DNA from: Achromobacter sp. MYb9
GTDB taxonomy: Bacteria; Pseudomonadota; Gammaproteobacteria; Burkholderiales; Burkholderiaceae_B
DNA: 64,000 bases
Assembly: GCF_002975275.1 (NCBI RefSeq)
Contig: NZ_PCOQ01000009.1
Span: forward strand, 1 to 64,000
Reading direction: 5' to 3'
In this document: positions 23,965 through 33,269 of the stretch, piece by piece
Layout: each line of letters starts with the position of its first letter
Position numbering within the stretch: the stretch's first letter is position 1
Program-made: the position numbers and the translations under genes
Notes under the pieces: generated by a model
Seen by the model: the letters and a program-made list of their open reading frames with translations, nothing else
The model's database searches: none
What the model was told of the DNA's origin: nothing

Positions 23965-26826
23965 TCAAGCCTTATCCCGGGCTTCGCCCGAGCCGAACAG
24001 GTTCGACACGCAGCGGCCGCAGATCTCGGGGTGCTCGGCGTCCTGACCCACGTCCAGGCGCCAGTGCCAGCAGCGCTCGCACTTCTTGTGGGTCGACGGC
24101 GTGACCTCGATGCGGGTCTCGCCTTCGCTTGCGTGCACGGTGGCGCGCGAGACGATCAGCACGAAGCGCAGGTCGTCGCCCAGGCTGGCCAGCAATTGCT
24201 GGTCGTCGCCATTGGCGTACAGGTCCACTTCCGCTTGCAGCGACGAACCGATGTCGCCCGCCGTGCGCACTTCCTCCAGCTTGCGCTGGACGTCGGCGCG
24301 GATGGCGCGCAGGCGCGACCACTTGGCGGTCAGCACGTCGGCGTCGGCAAACGGCGGCAGCGCGTGATAGACCTCGGTGAAGATCGTCGTGCGGGCGGCA
24401 TCCGCCTGGTGCTTCAGCGCCGAGCCAACCAGTTCCTTCCAGGCTTCTTCGGCCGTGAAGGACAGGATGGGCGCCATCAGCTTCAGCAGCGTCTGCGTGA
24501 TATCAAGCAGGGCCGTCTGCGCCGAGCGGCGCGCCACGCTGCCGGGAGCCGACGTGTACAGGCGGTCTTTCAGAATATCCAGGTAGAACGCACCCAGGTC
24601 TTCCGAGCAGAACGTCTGCAAGCGCGAGACGGCCGGATGGAAGTCGTAGCGTTCGTAGTTGGCCTGGACTTCGGACTGCATCTGCGCGGTCATCGCCAGC
24701 GCATAGCGGTCGATCTCGAAGAGGTCGCCGTAAGGCACGGATTGCGACACTGCGTCGAAGTCGGCCACGTTGGCCAGCAGGAAGCGCAGCGTGTTGCGAA
24801 TGCGGCGGTAGCCTTCCACCACGCGCTTCAGGATCTCGTCCGAGATGGACAGTTCACCCGAGTAATCGGTGGACGCCACCCACAGGCGCAGGATTTCCGC
24901 GCCCAGCGAGTCCGACACCTTTTGCGGGGCGATCACGTTGCCCACCGACTTGCTCATCTTGCGGCCCTGGCCGTCCACCACGAAGCCGTGCGTCAGCAGC
25001 GCCTTGTAGGGAGGCTGGCCGTACAGCATGCAGCCGGTCAAGAGCGACGAATGGAACCAGCCGCGATGCTGGTCCGATCCTTCCAGGTACAGGTCGGCGG
25101 GCCAACCCAGTTCGGCGCCGTGCGAGCCGGCGAACTCGCCGTCCTTGCCGCCCAACACCGTGGCGTGCGTGCTGCCCGAATCGAACCACACGTCCAGCGT
25201 GTCGCGGTTCTTTTCGTATTGATCGGCCTCATCGCCCAGCAGGTCGCGGGGTTCGATCGCTTGCCAGGCCTCGATGCCGCCTTGCTCGACACGCTGCGCC
25301 ACCTGTTCAAGCAGTTCGGACGTGCGCGGGTGCAGTTCGCCGGTTTCCTTGTGCACGAAGAAGGCCATCGGCACGCCCCACTGGCGCTGCCGCGACAGGG
25401 TCCAGTCCGGGCGGTTGGCGATCATGGCGTGCAGGCGGGCGCGACCCCAGGCCGGGTAGAAGGCCGTGGCGTCGATGCCGGCCAGCGCCGATTCGCGCAG
25501 GGTCGGGCCGCCGTCTTTCGGGGCCACGTCCATGCCGGCGAACCATTGGCTGGTGGCGCGGTAGATGATCGGCGTCTTGTGGCGCCAGCAGTGCATGTAG
25601 CTGTGCTTGTGCTTTTCGACGTGCATCAGCGCGCCGGCTTCGGTCAGCGCCTCGACGATCTTGGGGTTGGCATCCCAGATGGACAGGCCGCCGAACAGCG
25701 CCAGGCTGTCCACGTACTTGCCGTCGCCCATGACGGGGCTGATGAAATCGGTGTCCTTCATGCCGTGCGCCTTGCACGACACAAAGTCTTCAATGCCGTA
25801 GGCGGGGGCCGAGTGCACGACGCCCGTGCCCGAGTCAGCCGTGACGTAGTCGCCCAGGTAGATGGGGGCGCGGCGGTCGTAGGCCGGGTTGAATTGCGCC
25901 AGCGGATGGCGGAATTCGATTTCGGACAGCGCCTCGCCGGGCGCGGTGGCGATGATCTCGCCTTCCAGGTTCCACGACTTCAGGCAGGCTTCAACGCGGT
26001 CTTTCGCCACCAGCAGCAGCGGGCCGAACTTGGGCGCGGGCGAAACGCGTACCAGCGCGTATTCGATTTCCGGGTGTACGTTCAGCGCCTGGTTGGACGG
26101 GATGGTCCAGGGCGTGGTCGTCCAGATGACGATGGCGCCGTCATCCACCGATGCCAGCTTGAAAGCCGCGGCCAGCTTGGCAGGTTCGGCGAACGGGAAC
26201 GCGACGTCAACGGCGGGGTCGACGCGGTCGGCGTATTCGACTTCGGCTTCGGCCAGTGCCGAACCGCAGTCAAAACACCAGTTCACGGGCTTCAGGCCAC
26301 GGAACACATAGCCCTTGTCCAGGATGCGGCCCAGCCCGCGGATCTCGTCGGCTTCATTGCTGAAGTTCATCGTCATGTACGGGCGATCCCATTCGCCCAG
26401 CACGCCCAGACGCTTGAAGTCCTTGCGCTGGCGGTCGATCTGCTCAAGCGCGTAAGCGCGAGCCTTCGACTGCACTTCCGCCACGGGCAGGTGCTTGCCG
26501 TACTTCTTTTCGATCTGGATTTCGATCGGCATGCCGTGGCAATCCCAGCCGGGCACGTAGTGCGCGTCGTAGCCGGCCATGTTGCGGCTCTTGACGATGA
26601 TGTCCTTCAGGATCTTGTTGACCGCGTGGCCGATGTGGATGTCGCCGTTCGCATAGGGCGGGCCGTCGTGCAGCACGAAGCGGGGCCGGCCGCGGCTGGC
26701 CGCACGGATCGCCTGGTAGACGTGGTTTTCCTCCCACTGCGAAATCCAGGCGGGCTCGCGCTTGGCAAGGTCGCCCCGCATGGGGAAGGGGGTATCGGGC
26801 AGGTTGAGGGTCTTTTTATAGTCCAT
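23965..26826 (-). CDS. ileS: Isoleucyl-tRNA synthetase
   Basis: 953 residues, full length. The class I motifs HIGH (64-67) and KMSKS (about 623-627) are intact. The editing (CP1) domain holds [18 protein letters not shown] and [14 protein letters not shown]-terminal zinc-binding region reads CERCWHW...[10 protein letters not shown], as in the bacterial chromosomal form. The ATG at 26826 overlaps the end of ribF by 11 bases. It sits in the conserved ribF-ileS-lspA order of proteobacteria. Confidence 0.97.
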   Translation of the reverse strand: MDYKKTLNLPDTPFPMRGDLAKREPAWISQWEENHVYQAIRAASRGRPRFVLHDGPPYANGDIHIGHAVNKILKDIIVKSRNMAGYDAHYVPGWDCHGMPIEIQIEKKYGKHLPVAEVQSKARAYALEQIDRQRKDFKRLGVLGEWDRPYMTMNFSNEADEIRGLGRILDKGYVFRGLKPVNWCFDCGSALAEAEVEYADRVDPAVDVAFPFAEPAKLAAAFKLASVDDGAIVIWTTTPWTIPSNQALNVHPEIEYALVRVSPAPKFGPLLLVAKDRVEACLKSWNLEGEIIATAPGEALSEIEFRHPLAQFNPAYDRRAPIYLGDYVTADSGTGVVHSAPAYGIEDFVSCKAHGMKDTDFISPVMGDGKYVDSLALFGGLSIWDANPKIVEALTEAGALMHVEKHKHSYMHCWRHKTPIIYRATSQWFAGMDVAPKDGGPTLRESALAGIDATAFYPAWGRARLHAMIANRPDWTLSRQRQWGVPMAFFVHKETGELHPRTSELLEQVAQRVEQGGIEAWQAIEPRDLLGDEADQYEKNRDTLDVWFDSGSTHATVLGGKDGEFAGSHGAELGWPADLYLEGSDQHRGWFHSSLLTGCMLYGQPPYKALLTHGFVVDGQGRKMSKSVGNVIAPQKVSDSLGAEILRLWVASTDYSGELSISDEILKRVVEGYRRIRNTLRFLLANVADFDAVSQSVPYGDLFEIDRYALAMTAQMQSEVQANYERYDFHPAVSRLQTFCSEDLGAFYLDILKDRLYTSAPGSVARRSAQTALLDITQTLLKLMAPILSFTAEEAWKELVGSALKHQADAARTTIFTEVYHALPPFADADVLTAKWSRLRAIRADVQRKLEEVRTAGDIGSSLQAEVDLYANGDDQQLLASLGDDLRFVLIVSRATVHASEGETRIEVTPSTHKKCERCWHWRLDVGQDAEHPEICGRCVSNLFGSGEARDKA

Positions 26827-27781
26827 GAACGGCAAAATAGGCGCGCGCGTTTCGCGCGTCTTCGGCGATGGCGGCAGTCAGGGAAGGGAGGTCAGGAAAT
26901 TTTTCTTCGTCCCGCAGCTTGTGCAGGAATTCGACGCGTACGAGTTTACCGTAAGCGTCGACGGTATCGTCCAGCAGGTGCGACTCAAGCAGCACGCGGC
27001 CGCGGTCTTCGACCGTCGGGCGCACGCCCAGGCTGGCCACGGCGGGCAGCGGGCGCTCGGCCAGGCCATAGACCTGCACCACATAAATGCCCGAGCGGGC
27101 GGCGCAGCGCTCGGCCACGCGCAGGTTCATCGTCGGAAAACCAAGGGTCCGGCCCAGCTTTTGGCCGTGGATCACGTGGCCGCTGATGTGGTACGGGTGC
27201 CCCAGCAGGTGGCGGGCGCGGTCAAGGTCGCCCACGGCCAGCGCCGTGCGGACCTCGGAACTGGATATCCGGTGGCCTTGCTGGTCGGTCACGTCCGCCA
27301 GCGTCTGCACCTCGAAACCGTGGCGCATGCCGGCTTCGCGCAGCAGATCGATGTCGCCGCTGCGCTTGTGGCCGAAGCGGAAGTCCTCGCCCACCAGCAG
27401 CCATTTGGCTTGCAGCCCCTGCACCAGCAGGTTCTCGATGAAAGCGTTGGCCGACATCTCGGCCAGCCGGGCGTTGAAGCGCTCCACCACGACCTGGGAC
27501 ACGCCGTAGCGTGCCAGCGCCGCCAGCTTGTCGCGCAGCCCGGATATCCGGGTCGGCGCCAGCTCGGGGCGTTGATTCAAGGTGGCGAAATACTCCCGCG
27601 GATGCGGCTCGAAGGTCATGACGGCAGGCGTCAGGCTGCGTTCACGGGCGACTTGGCAGACGCGCGCCAGCATGGCCTGGTGTCCGCGATGGACGCCGTC
27701 GAAGTTGCCGATCGTCAGCGCGCAAGGCGCGCGGCGGTCGGGCGGAGGCAGGGATCGGTAGATGCGCAGCGATGGTTTCAC
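26816..27781 (-). CDS. ribF: Bifunctional riboflavin kinase / FAD synthetase
   Basis: 321 residues. The N-terminal FMN adenylyltransferase domain starts at [12 protein letters not shown], with the ISSSEVR loop further on. The C-terminal flavokinase domain has [16 protein letters not shown] and GIYVVQV. It converts riboflavin to FMN and FAD. The start is GTG at 27781, without a strong ribosome-binding site. No other start fits the family N-terminus ([11 protein letters not shown]). Its last 11 bases lie inside ileS, which forces coupled translation. I saw no FMN riboswitch in the short upstream region. Confidence 0.94.
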   Translation of the reverse strand: MKPSLRIYRSLPPPDRRAPCALTIGNFDGVHRGHQAMLARVCQVARERSLTPAVMTFEPHPREYFATLNQRPELAPTRISGLRDKLAALARYGVSQVVVERFNARLAEMSANAFIENLLVQGLQAKWLLVGEDFRFGHKRSGDIDLLREAGMRHGFEVQTLADVTDQQGHRISSSEVRTALAVGDLDRARHLLGHPYHISGHVIHGQKLGRTLGFPTMNLRVAERCAARSGIYVVQVYGLAERPLPAVASLGVRPTVEDRGRVLLESHLLDDTVDAYGKLVRVEFLHKLRDEEKFPDLPSLTAAIAEDARNARAYFAVHGL

Positions 27782-27962
27782 GAGCGAGAGTTTACAATTT
27801 TGGATTCGGGGTTTGTTCTAATCCCCCAACCATTTATTCGCGCACGGTATTTCCGGCGCGGGAAATGGCGGTGGACAAGCCTTTTTGCGTCAAGCAACGC
27901 CTGCCCCGGCGGGCGCCCTGGGGGCTATATTTTTGGATTCTTCTATCTTGCCGGAAACACAA

Positions 27963-28613
27963 ATGTCTAAACGCCGCCTCGTCATCCTGATTTCGGGGCG
28001 GGGCAGCAACATGCAGGCGCTGGCCGAAGCGTGCCGCAACGAAGGCTGGCCGGCGGACATCGCCGCCGTCATCGCCAGCCGGCCAGACGCCGGCGGCCTG
28101 GAATGGGCGGCCGCCCAGGGCATTCCCACCGCGGCCCTGTACCATAAGGACTATGCCAGCCGCGAAGCCTTCGACGCCGCGCTGGCCTCGGAGATCGACC
28201 GCTACGCGCCCGACTACGTCATCCTGGCCGGCTTCATGCGCGTCCTGACGCCGGGCTTCGTCAACCACTATGCAGGCAGGCTGGTCAATATCCACCCCTC
28301 GTTGCTGCCGGCCTTTCCCGGCTTGCACACGCATGCCCAGGCCTTGGCCACGGGCGTTCGGGTGCATGGCTGCACGGTGCATTTCGTCACGCCGGTGCTG
28401 GACCACGGCCCCATCATCGCCCAGGGCTGCGTGCCGGTCCTGGCCGGCGATACGCCGGAACTGCTGGCTAATCGCGTCCTGGCAGTGGAACATCAGGCTT
28501 TTCCAGCCGCCGTGCGCTGGTTGGCCGAAGGCCGGGTTACGCTGACAAGCGACCACCGGGTGGACGTGCAGGGCGACCCCGCGCGTTTGTTCAACTGGTC
28601 GCCGGCCGCCTGA
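27963..28613 (+). CDS. purN: Phosphoribosylglycinamide formyltransferase
   Basis: 216 residues. The GART catalytic triad is present: N109 and H111 in NIHPSLLP, and D147 in VLDHGP, offset by three from E. coli PurN. The N-terminal ISGRGSNMQAL loop binds the phosphate of GAR. It transfers the formyl group from 10-formyltetrahydrofolate to GAR in purine synthesis. It is divergent from ribF over 181 bp. The ATG at 27963 is fixed by the family N-terminus (MSKRRLVILISG); a weak TATATT at 27926 may be the -10 box. Confidence 0.96.
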   Translation: MSKRRLVILISGRGSNMQALAEACRNEGWPADIAAVIASRPDAGGLEWAAAQGIPTAALYHKDYASREAFDAALASEIDRYAPDYVILAGFMRVLTPGFVNHYAGRLVNIHPSLLPAFPGLHTHAQALATGVRVHGCTVHFVTPVLDHGPIIAQGCVPVLAGDTPELLANRVLAVEHQAFPAAVRWLAEGRVTLTSDHRVDVQGDPARLFNWSPAA

Positions 28614-28628
28614 GCGGCCCCGGATCGC

Positions 28629-28670
28629 ACCGAATCGCTTGCATTGAATCGCTCGCACTGAATCGCTTTT
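28629..28670. repeat. Three tandem 14-bp repeats between purN and the rsmB-like gene
   Basis: ACCGAATCGCTTGC, ATTGAATCGCTCGC and ACTGAATCGCTTTT follow head to tail, sharing GAATCGCT. They occupy most of the 93-bp gap and end about 37 bp before the next start codon. Confidence 0.75.
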
Positions 28671-28706
28671 ACCGGGCGGAACTCCTCCGCCCCACTGGAA
28701 CACACC

Positions 28707-31283
28707 ATGACTAAACCCCAATCTCCGCGTTCTCGTCCGGCAGGCACCCCGAGGGCCGCCTCCGAAGGGCGCGACGGTCGGTCCTTCTTCTCGCGTCCCA
28801 AGGGCGATGCCCGCGAAGCGCCCCAGCGTGACCGCAACGACCGCGCGCGCGACGAGCGTCCCGGCCGCGACGCCGGTCGTCCGGCGCCACGTCCGTCGTT
28901 CGACGCGCCGCGTGGCGAAAACCGCGGGGAAAACCGCGGCGAGCGCGGTTCCTTCGGCGGCGACCGCCGCGCGGACCAAGGCCGGCCGACGCCGCGTCCG
29001 TCCTACGACGCGCCTCGCGGCGAGAACCGCAGCGGCGGCCCGCGTGGCGACAGCCGTGGCGGCGAGCGCGCTTCCTATGGTTCGGAGCGCCGGGAATACC
29101 AAGGGCAGGGGCAAGGCCAAGGCCGGCCGGATTCGCGCCCCTCTTACGGCAATGGCCCGCGCGGCGACAGCCGTGGCGGCGAGCGCGCTTCCTATGGTTC
29201 GGAGCGCCGGGAATACCAAGGGCAGGGGCAAGGCCAAGGCCGGCCGGATTCGCGCCCCTCTTACGGCAATGGCCCGCGCGGCGACAGCCGTGGCGGCGAG
29301 CGCGCTTCCTATGGTTCGGAGCGCCGGGAATACCAAGGGCAGGGGCAAGGCCAAGGCCGGCCGGATTCGCGCCCCTCTTACGGCAATGGCCCGCGCGGCG
29401 ACAGCCGTGGCGGCGAGCGCGCTTCCTATGGTTCGGAGCGCCGGGAATACCAAGGGCAGGGGCAAGGCCAGGGTCGTCCGGATTCGCGTCCGTCATACGG
29501 AAATGGCCCGCGTGGCGATAGCCGCGGCGGCGAACGCGCGTCCTACGGGTCGGAACGCCGGGAATACCAAGGGCAGGGGCAAGGCCAGGGTCGTCCGGAT
29601 TCGCGTCCGTCATACGGAAATGGCCCGCGTGGCGATAGCCGCGGCGGCGAACGCGCGTCCTACGGGTCGGAACGCCGGGAATACCAAGGGCAGGGGCAAG
29701 GCCAGGGTCGTCCGGATTCGCGTCCGTCGTACGGCAATGGCCCGCGCGGCGATAGCCGTGGCGGCGAACGTTCTTCCTATGGTTCAGAGCGCCGGGAATT
29801 CCAGGGCCAAGGCCAGGGCCGTCCTTCCTATGACGGCCCGCGCGGCGATGCGTCGTCGAACGGCAATCGCGAAACGGCGTCGCAGAAGCCGCAATTCAAC
29901 CGTCCGCGCCAGTCGTACGCGGCGATCCGCATCGATCAGGTGCAGCGCGTGCTGGGCGAAATCCTGCAATGGACCTATCCGGCCGACTCCGCGCTGTCGC
30001 ACTGGCTGCGTCATCATCCGAACCTGGGTGCGCGTGACCGTTCCGAGGTTGCCGAGGCCGTCTACGACGTGCTGCGCCACCTGCGCCGGTATCGCCAATT
30101 CGGCGAAAGCGGCGTGGGGCCTGCCTCGCGTCGCCTGGCTATCCTGGGCCTGAACGCCACGCTTGGCGCTGAAGCGCTGGAAGAGGGCATGGACGCCGCT
30201 GAAGCCGAATGGCTCAAGCGCGTGTCGCAGATTGATCTGTCCACCTTGCCCCGCGCGGTGCGCGGCAGCATCCCGGACTGGCTGGACGAACGCCTGAGCC
30301 TGATGGACAGCCCGGAAACCCTGGTCGAAGCGCTGAACCGCCAGGCCAGCCTGGATTTGCGCGTCAATCCGCTGAAGGCCGAGCGCGATGCCATGCTGAC
30401 GGAATTGCAGCAAAGCGCTGGCCGCTACGAACCGGTCGCCATGCCGTTTTCGCCTTGGGGCATCCGCATGGAAGGCCGCCCGGCCATCAACCGCTGGCCG
30501 CAGTTTGAAAATGGCAGCATCGAAGTGCAGGACGAAGGCAGCCAGTTGCTGGCGCTGCTGGTTGCACCGCGCCGTGGCGAAATGATCATCGACTTTTGCG
30601 CCGGCGCCGGCGGCAAGACATTGCTGCTGGGGGCGTTGATGCGTTCCACCGGCCGTTTGTACGCCTTCGACGTGTCCGCGGCGCGCCTGGCGCGCGCCAA
30701 GCCGCGCTTTGCGCGCAGCGGCCTGTCGAACGTGGTGCCCGTCGTCATCGACAGCGAGAACGACGCCCGCGTCAAGCGCCTGGCTGGCAAGGCGCAGCGC
30801 GTGCTGGTCGACGCCCCTTGCAGCGGCATCGGCACTTTGCGCCGCAATCCCGACCTGAAGTGGCGCCAGCACCCGGAGGCCCTGGCCGAATTGGGCCGGC
30901 TGCAGGAACGCATCCTGAACAGCGCCGCGCGTTGCGTGGCGCCCGGTGGCCGCCTGGTGTATGCCACGTGCAGCCTGCTGGCGGAAGAAAACGAGGTTCA
31001 GGCCGAGCGTTTCCTGGCCAGCCATCCCGATTTCGAACGCGTGGATGCCGCCGAGATCCTGGCGGCGCGTTGTGAAACCCTGAAGCTGGAAGGCCCCTAC
31101 GTGCAGTTGCGCCCCGACGTGCATGGCACCGACGGCTTCTTTGCCGCGGTGTTCGAGCGCAAAAAGAAGGGCGCGGCTGACGCGACGGCGGAAACCGCAG
31201 AGGCGGCGGACGCCGGTGACGACATGGTGGATGCCGGCCTCGTCCCCGAGGCCGAACCGGCCAAGGAAGACAAGCCGGCCTGA
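28707..31283 (+). CDS. rsmB: RsmB/Fmu-like RNA (cytosine-5)-methyltransferase with a long RG-rich repetitive N-terminus
   Basis: 858 residues. About residues 1-400 are disordered and rich in Arg, Gly, Ser and Gln, with a 39-residue unit repeated six times plus partial copies (about 111-374). A NusB-like helical domain follows (about 405-545), then a SAM-dependent methyltransferase (about 600-830). The latter has the motif I FCAGAGGKTLLLGAL, the DAPCSG Cys at about 704 and the TCS Cys at about 753 of m5C RNA methyltransferases. The catalytic part fits 16S rRNA C967 methylation. The N-terminus is far from typical and looks like an RGG-type RNA-binding tail. Other m5C RNA targets cannot be excluded. 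Confidence 0.88.
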   Translation: MTKPQSPRSRPAGTPRAASEGRDGRSFFSRPKGDAREAPQRDRNDRARDERPGRDAGRPAPRPSFDAPRGENRGENRGERGSFGGDRRADQGRPTPRPSYDAPRGENRSGGPRGDSRGGERASYGSERREYQGQGQGQGRPDSRPSYGNGPRGDSRGGERASYGSERREYQGQGQGQGRPDSRPSYGNGPRGDSRGGERASYGSERREYQGQGQGQGRPDSRPSYGNGPRGDSRGGERASYGSERREYQGQGQGQGRPDSRPSYGNGPRGDSRGGERASYGSERREYQGQGQGQGRPDSRPSYGNGPRGDSRGGERASYGSERREYQGQGQGQGRPDSRPSYGNGPRGDSRGGERSSYGSERREFQGQGQGRPSYDGPRGDASSNGNRETASQKPQFNRPRQSYAAIRIDQVQRVLGEILQWTYPADSALSHWLRHHPNLGARDRSEVAEAVYDVLRHLRRYRQFGESGVGPASRRLAILGLNATLGAEALEEGMDAAEAEWLKRVSQIDLSTLPRAVRGSIPDWLDERLSLMDSPETLVEALNRQASLDLRVNPLKAERDAMLTELQQSAGRYEPVAMPFSPWGIRMEGRPAINRWPQFENGSIEVQDEGSQLLALLVAPRRGEMIIDFCAGAGGKTLLLGALMRSTGRLYAFDVSAARLARAKPRFARSGLSNVVPVVIDSENDARVKRLAGKAQRVLVDAPCSGIGTLRRNPDLKWRQHPEALAELGRLQERILNSAARCVAPGGRLVYATCSLLAEENEVQAERFLASHPDFERVDAAEILAARCETLKLEGPYVQLRPDVHGTDGFFAAVFERKKKGAADATAETAEAADAGDDMVDAGLVPEAEPAKEDKPA
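29036..29830 (+). repeat. 117-bp coding minisatellite (six full units plus partial ends)
   Basis: The same phase point recurs at 29051, 29168, 29285, 29402, 29519, 29636 and 29753, exactly 117 bp apart. The first units share one sequence type (CAGCCGTGGC..., AGGCCGGCCG). Units five and six share a second type (TAGCCGCGGC..., AGGGTCGTCC). Unit four switches from the first to the second type. The last copy is diverged and shortened. Each unit encodes 39 residues (GPRGDSRGGERASYGSERRE, then YQGQGQGQGRPDSRPSYGN). 117 is divisible by three, so copy-number change keeps the reading frame. Confidence 0.95.
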
Positions 31284-31305
31284 TTCCGGCTTGGCGCGCG
31301 CCGGC

Positions 31306-31701
31306 TCAGGGAGCCGGCGTGACGCCCACCGTCGCGCTGAACCGGCGCGTGCCCAGGGTCTTGTTCTGGTACTTCACTTCCCAGGCCAGGGTGTCCGACC
31401 CGGGGCGGTCCGCCTGGTAGACCACCTGCGAAACCGCCACCGGCCGATAGGCGCAACGACCGGAATCGCTGGACTGGCCTCGCGTCTGCATGACGCTGGC
31501 CTTGCCCAGGGTCGGGTTCTGGGTGATCTGCACGCGCGGAGCGCGCAGCGCCAGGCAATCCGACCCTCGAATCTCGTAGTACGACGCCAGCACGACGACG
31601 TCGCCCGACTTCATCGTCTGCGCGAACGTGGGCGCACACAACGCGATTCCCAGCGTCGACAGGGCTGAAAATAAAAAGGGTCGGATTGTTTTCGGCAACA
31701 T
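31306..31701 (-). CDS. Small secreted protein of unknown function
   Basis: 131 residues with a signal peptide (cleavage near residue 27, PTFAQ). The mature protein of about 104 residues is predicted mainly beta (SGDVVVLASYYEIRG, LAWEVKYQNKTLGTRRF) with two Cys (SDCLAL and GRCAYR) that may form a disulfide. I do not recognise the family. The ATG at 31701 is chosen because it begins the signal peptide; a longer reading would start at TTG with no ribosome-binding site. The own site at 31701 is also weak. It converges on the rsmB-like gene with a 22-bp gap. Confidence 0.65.
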   Translation of the reverse strand: MLPKTIRPFLFSALSTLGIALCAPTFAQTMKSGDVVVLASYYEIRGSDCLALRAPRVQITQNPTLGKASVMQTRGQSSDSGRCAYRPVAVSQVVYQADRPGSDTLAWEVKYQNKTLGTRRFSATVGVTPAP

Positions 31702-32060
31702 CAGTGGGGCAAAAGAGACAATTTGGTCAGCGGGAAGGGCGGCAAGTGTGCGCCGCCAACGTGGCGCATTCAAGACGAAATCCCCTTGCTGGCAGGAACT
31801 TTCGTAGCGAAATGTAGCCAAAACCTGGTGCCATTGTGAATACCCCCCACCTTCATGGGGTAGCCGGCCCAGGCGCCGGATGTCCGCAAGGCTCGGCCTC
31901 GCGCTCTACCCGAAAAGGGCTGCGAGAGTGGGTTTTTTGTCCCGAAACCGGGGCTTAGTCCTTGATTTCGCTCAAAAACTATTTTGAAACTCCCTTGTCA
32001 TAAGAAGACAAAGGTAAGCTAAACTTCAGGTACTTCTCAAGCGAGGCTCATAACAGCTTT
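31702..32060. other. 359-bp intergenic region upstream of the desaturase gene
   Basis: No gene is evident. It has two weak stem-loops: CCCCA/TGGGG around 31845-31860, and CTCGC/GCGAG with an inner CCC/GGG around 31903-31930, followed by GTGGGTTTTTTG. Nearer the desaturase is the inverted repeat TTGTC-N7-GACAA (31995-32011), a possible operator. The region is long and more AT-rich towards its end, as expected of a regulated promoter. Confidence 0.5.
31995..32011. promoter_or_regulatory. Inverted repeat TTGTC-N7-GACAA, possible operator
   Basis: A 5-bp inverted repeat with a 7-bp spacer about 50 bp before the desaturase start. The left arm overlaps a possible -35 element (TTGTCA). It does not resemble the DesT operator I know, and the binder is unknown. 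Confidence 0.35.
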
Positions 32061-33269
32061 ATGGATTACATCCTCTCCTTCATTGCCGGCGGTCTGACCC
32101 AAGCCACTTGGTGGCAGGTCGTCGTATTCACCCTTGTCGTGACGCACATCACGATTGTTGCGGTCACGGTTTTTCTCCATCGCAGCCAAGCGCACCGCGG
32201 TCTGGATTTGCATCCGGCTGTCATGCACTTCTTCCGTTTCTGGCTCTGGATGACGACCGGCATGGTCACCAAGGAATGGGTCGCCATTCACCGCAAGCAT
32301 CACGCCAAGTGCGAAAAGGAAGGCGATCCTCACTCGCCCATGCTGTTCGGCATCTGGAAGGTGCTGTTCCGCGGCGCGGAGCTGTATCGCGAAGAATCGA
32401 ACAACAAGGAAACCATGGCCAAGTTCGGCCACGGCACGCCTGACGACTGGCTCGAGCGCAACGTCTACAGCAAGCACAGCCTGTGGGGCGTGCTGTCCAT
32501 GCTGGCTATCGACGTCGCCTTGTTCGGCGCGATGGGCGTGACGGTGTGGGCGGTGCAGATGGCCTGGATCCCCTTCTGGGCGGCCGGCGTCGTCAACGGT
32601 ATCGGCCACTACTGGGGCTACCGCAACTACAACAGCCCGGACACCAGCACCAACGTGTTCCCGTGGGGCATCGTGATCGGCGGCGAAGAGCTGCACAACA
32701 ACCACCACGCTCACGGCACGTCTGCCAAGTTCTCGGCCAAGTGGTACGAATTCGACATCGGCTGGTGCTACATCAACATCCTGAAGTTCTTCGGCCTGGC
32801 CAAGATCAAGAAGGTTGCCCCCAAGCTGAAGCTGGACGACACCCGCACGGGCATCGACCTGCGCACGCTGCAAGGCGTGATCACGCACCGCTACGAAGTC
32901 ATGGCCCGCTATGCGGACGTGATCAAGAGCGCCGCTCGCGAAGAACTGAGCAAGCTGAAGGCCTCGCGCCAGGAAGGCAATGCTGAATGCGGTTATACCA
33001 AGCTGCATCAGGTGCGCCGCGCCATCCACCGCAACGAGGACATCCTCCAGCCTGAACAGCTTGCCGCCGTGGACAAGGCCATCGCCCAGAACAAGTCGCT
33101 GTCGACCCTGGTGCAGATGCGCCGTGAACTTGGCCGCATCTGGGAAAGCTCCAGCGCTAGCAGCGAACAGCTCCTCCATGACTTGCAGGCCTGGTGCCAG
33201 CGCGCCCAGCAAAGCGGCATCGCCGGGCTCGAGCAATTTGCTCAACATCTGCGCCGCTACGCGGCATGA
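32061..33269 (+). CDS. Membrane fatty-acid (acyl-CoA/acyl-lipid) desaturase
   Basis: 402 residues. The three histidine boxes of di-iron membrane desaturases are intact: HRSQAH (40-45), HRKHH (77-81) and HNNHHAH further on. The box spacing and GIGHYWGYRNYNS resemble delta-9 desaturases of the stearoyl-CoA type. It would introduce a double bond into membrane acyl chains with O2 and an electron donor. The C-terminal third (from about 255) is a soluble helical tail not needed for the site. Its TGA overlaps the ATG of uvrD by four bases. Confidence 0.92.
   Translation: MDYILSFIAGGLTQATWWQVVVFTLVVTHITIVAVTVFLHRSQAHRGLDLHPAVMHFFRFWLWMTTGMVTKEWVAIHRKHHAKCEKEGDPHSPMLFGIWKVLFRGAELYREESNNKETMAKFGHGTPDDWLERNVYSKHSLWGVLSMLAIDVALFGAMGVTVWAVQMAWIPFWAAGVVNGIGHYWGYRNYNSPDTSTNVFPWGIVIGGEELHNNHHAHGTSAKFSAKWYEFDIGWCYINILKFFGLAKIKKVAPKLKLDDTRTGIDLRTLQGVITHRYEVMARYADVIKSAAREELSKLKASRQEGNAECGYTKLHQVRRAIHRNEDILQPEQLAAVDKAIAQNKSLSTLVQMRRELGRIWESSSASSEQLLHDLQAWCQRAQQSGIAGLEQFAQHLRRYAA

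Noticed and set aside
23923..27186. A 1087-codon open frame on the plus strand opposite ileS and lspA
   Set aside because: It is antisense to clear housekeeping genes, has low-complexity His/Arg/Val-rich composition typical of GC-rich shadow frames, and shows no motif.
27782..27962. FMN riboswitch upstream of ribF
   Set aside because: The gap is short and none of the conserved RFN-element blocks is recognisable.
27834..29465. A long repetitive open frame opposite the minisatellite
   Set aside because: Its repeats (PLPLVFPALRTIGSAL...) are only the antisense reading of the 117-bp coding units, and it runs through purN.
29036..29830. CRISPR-like array
   Set aside because: The 117-bp units are contiguous with no variable spacers, and they are in frame within one protein.
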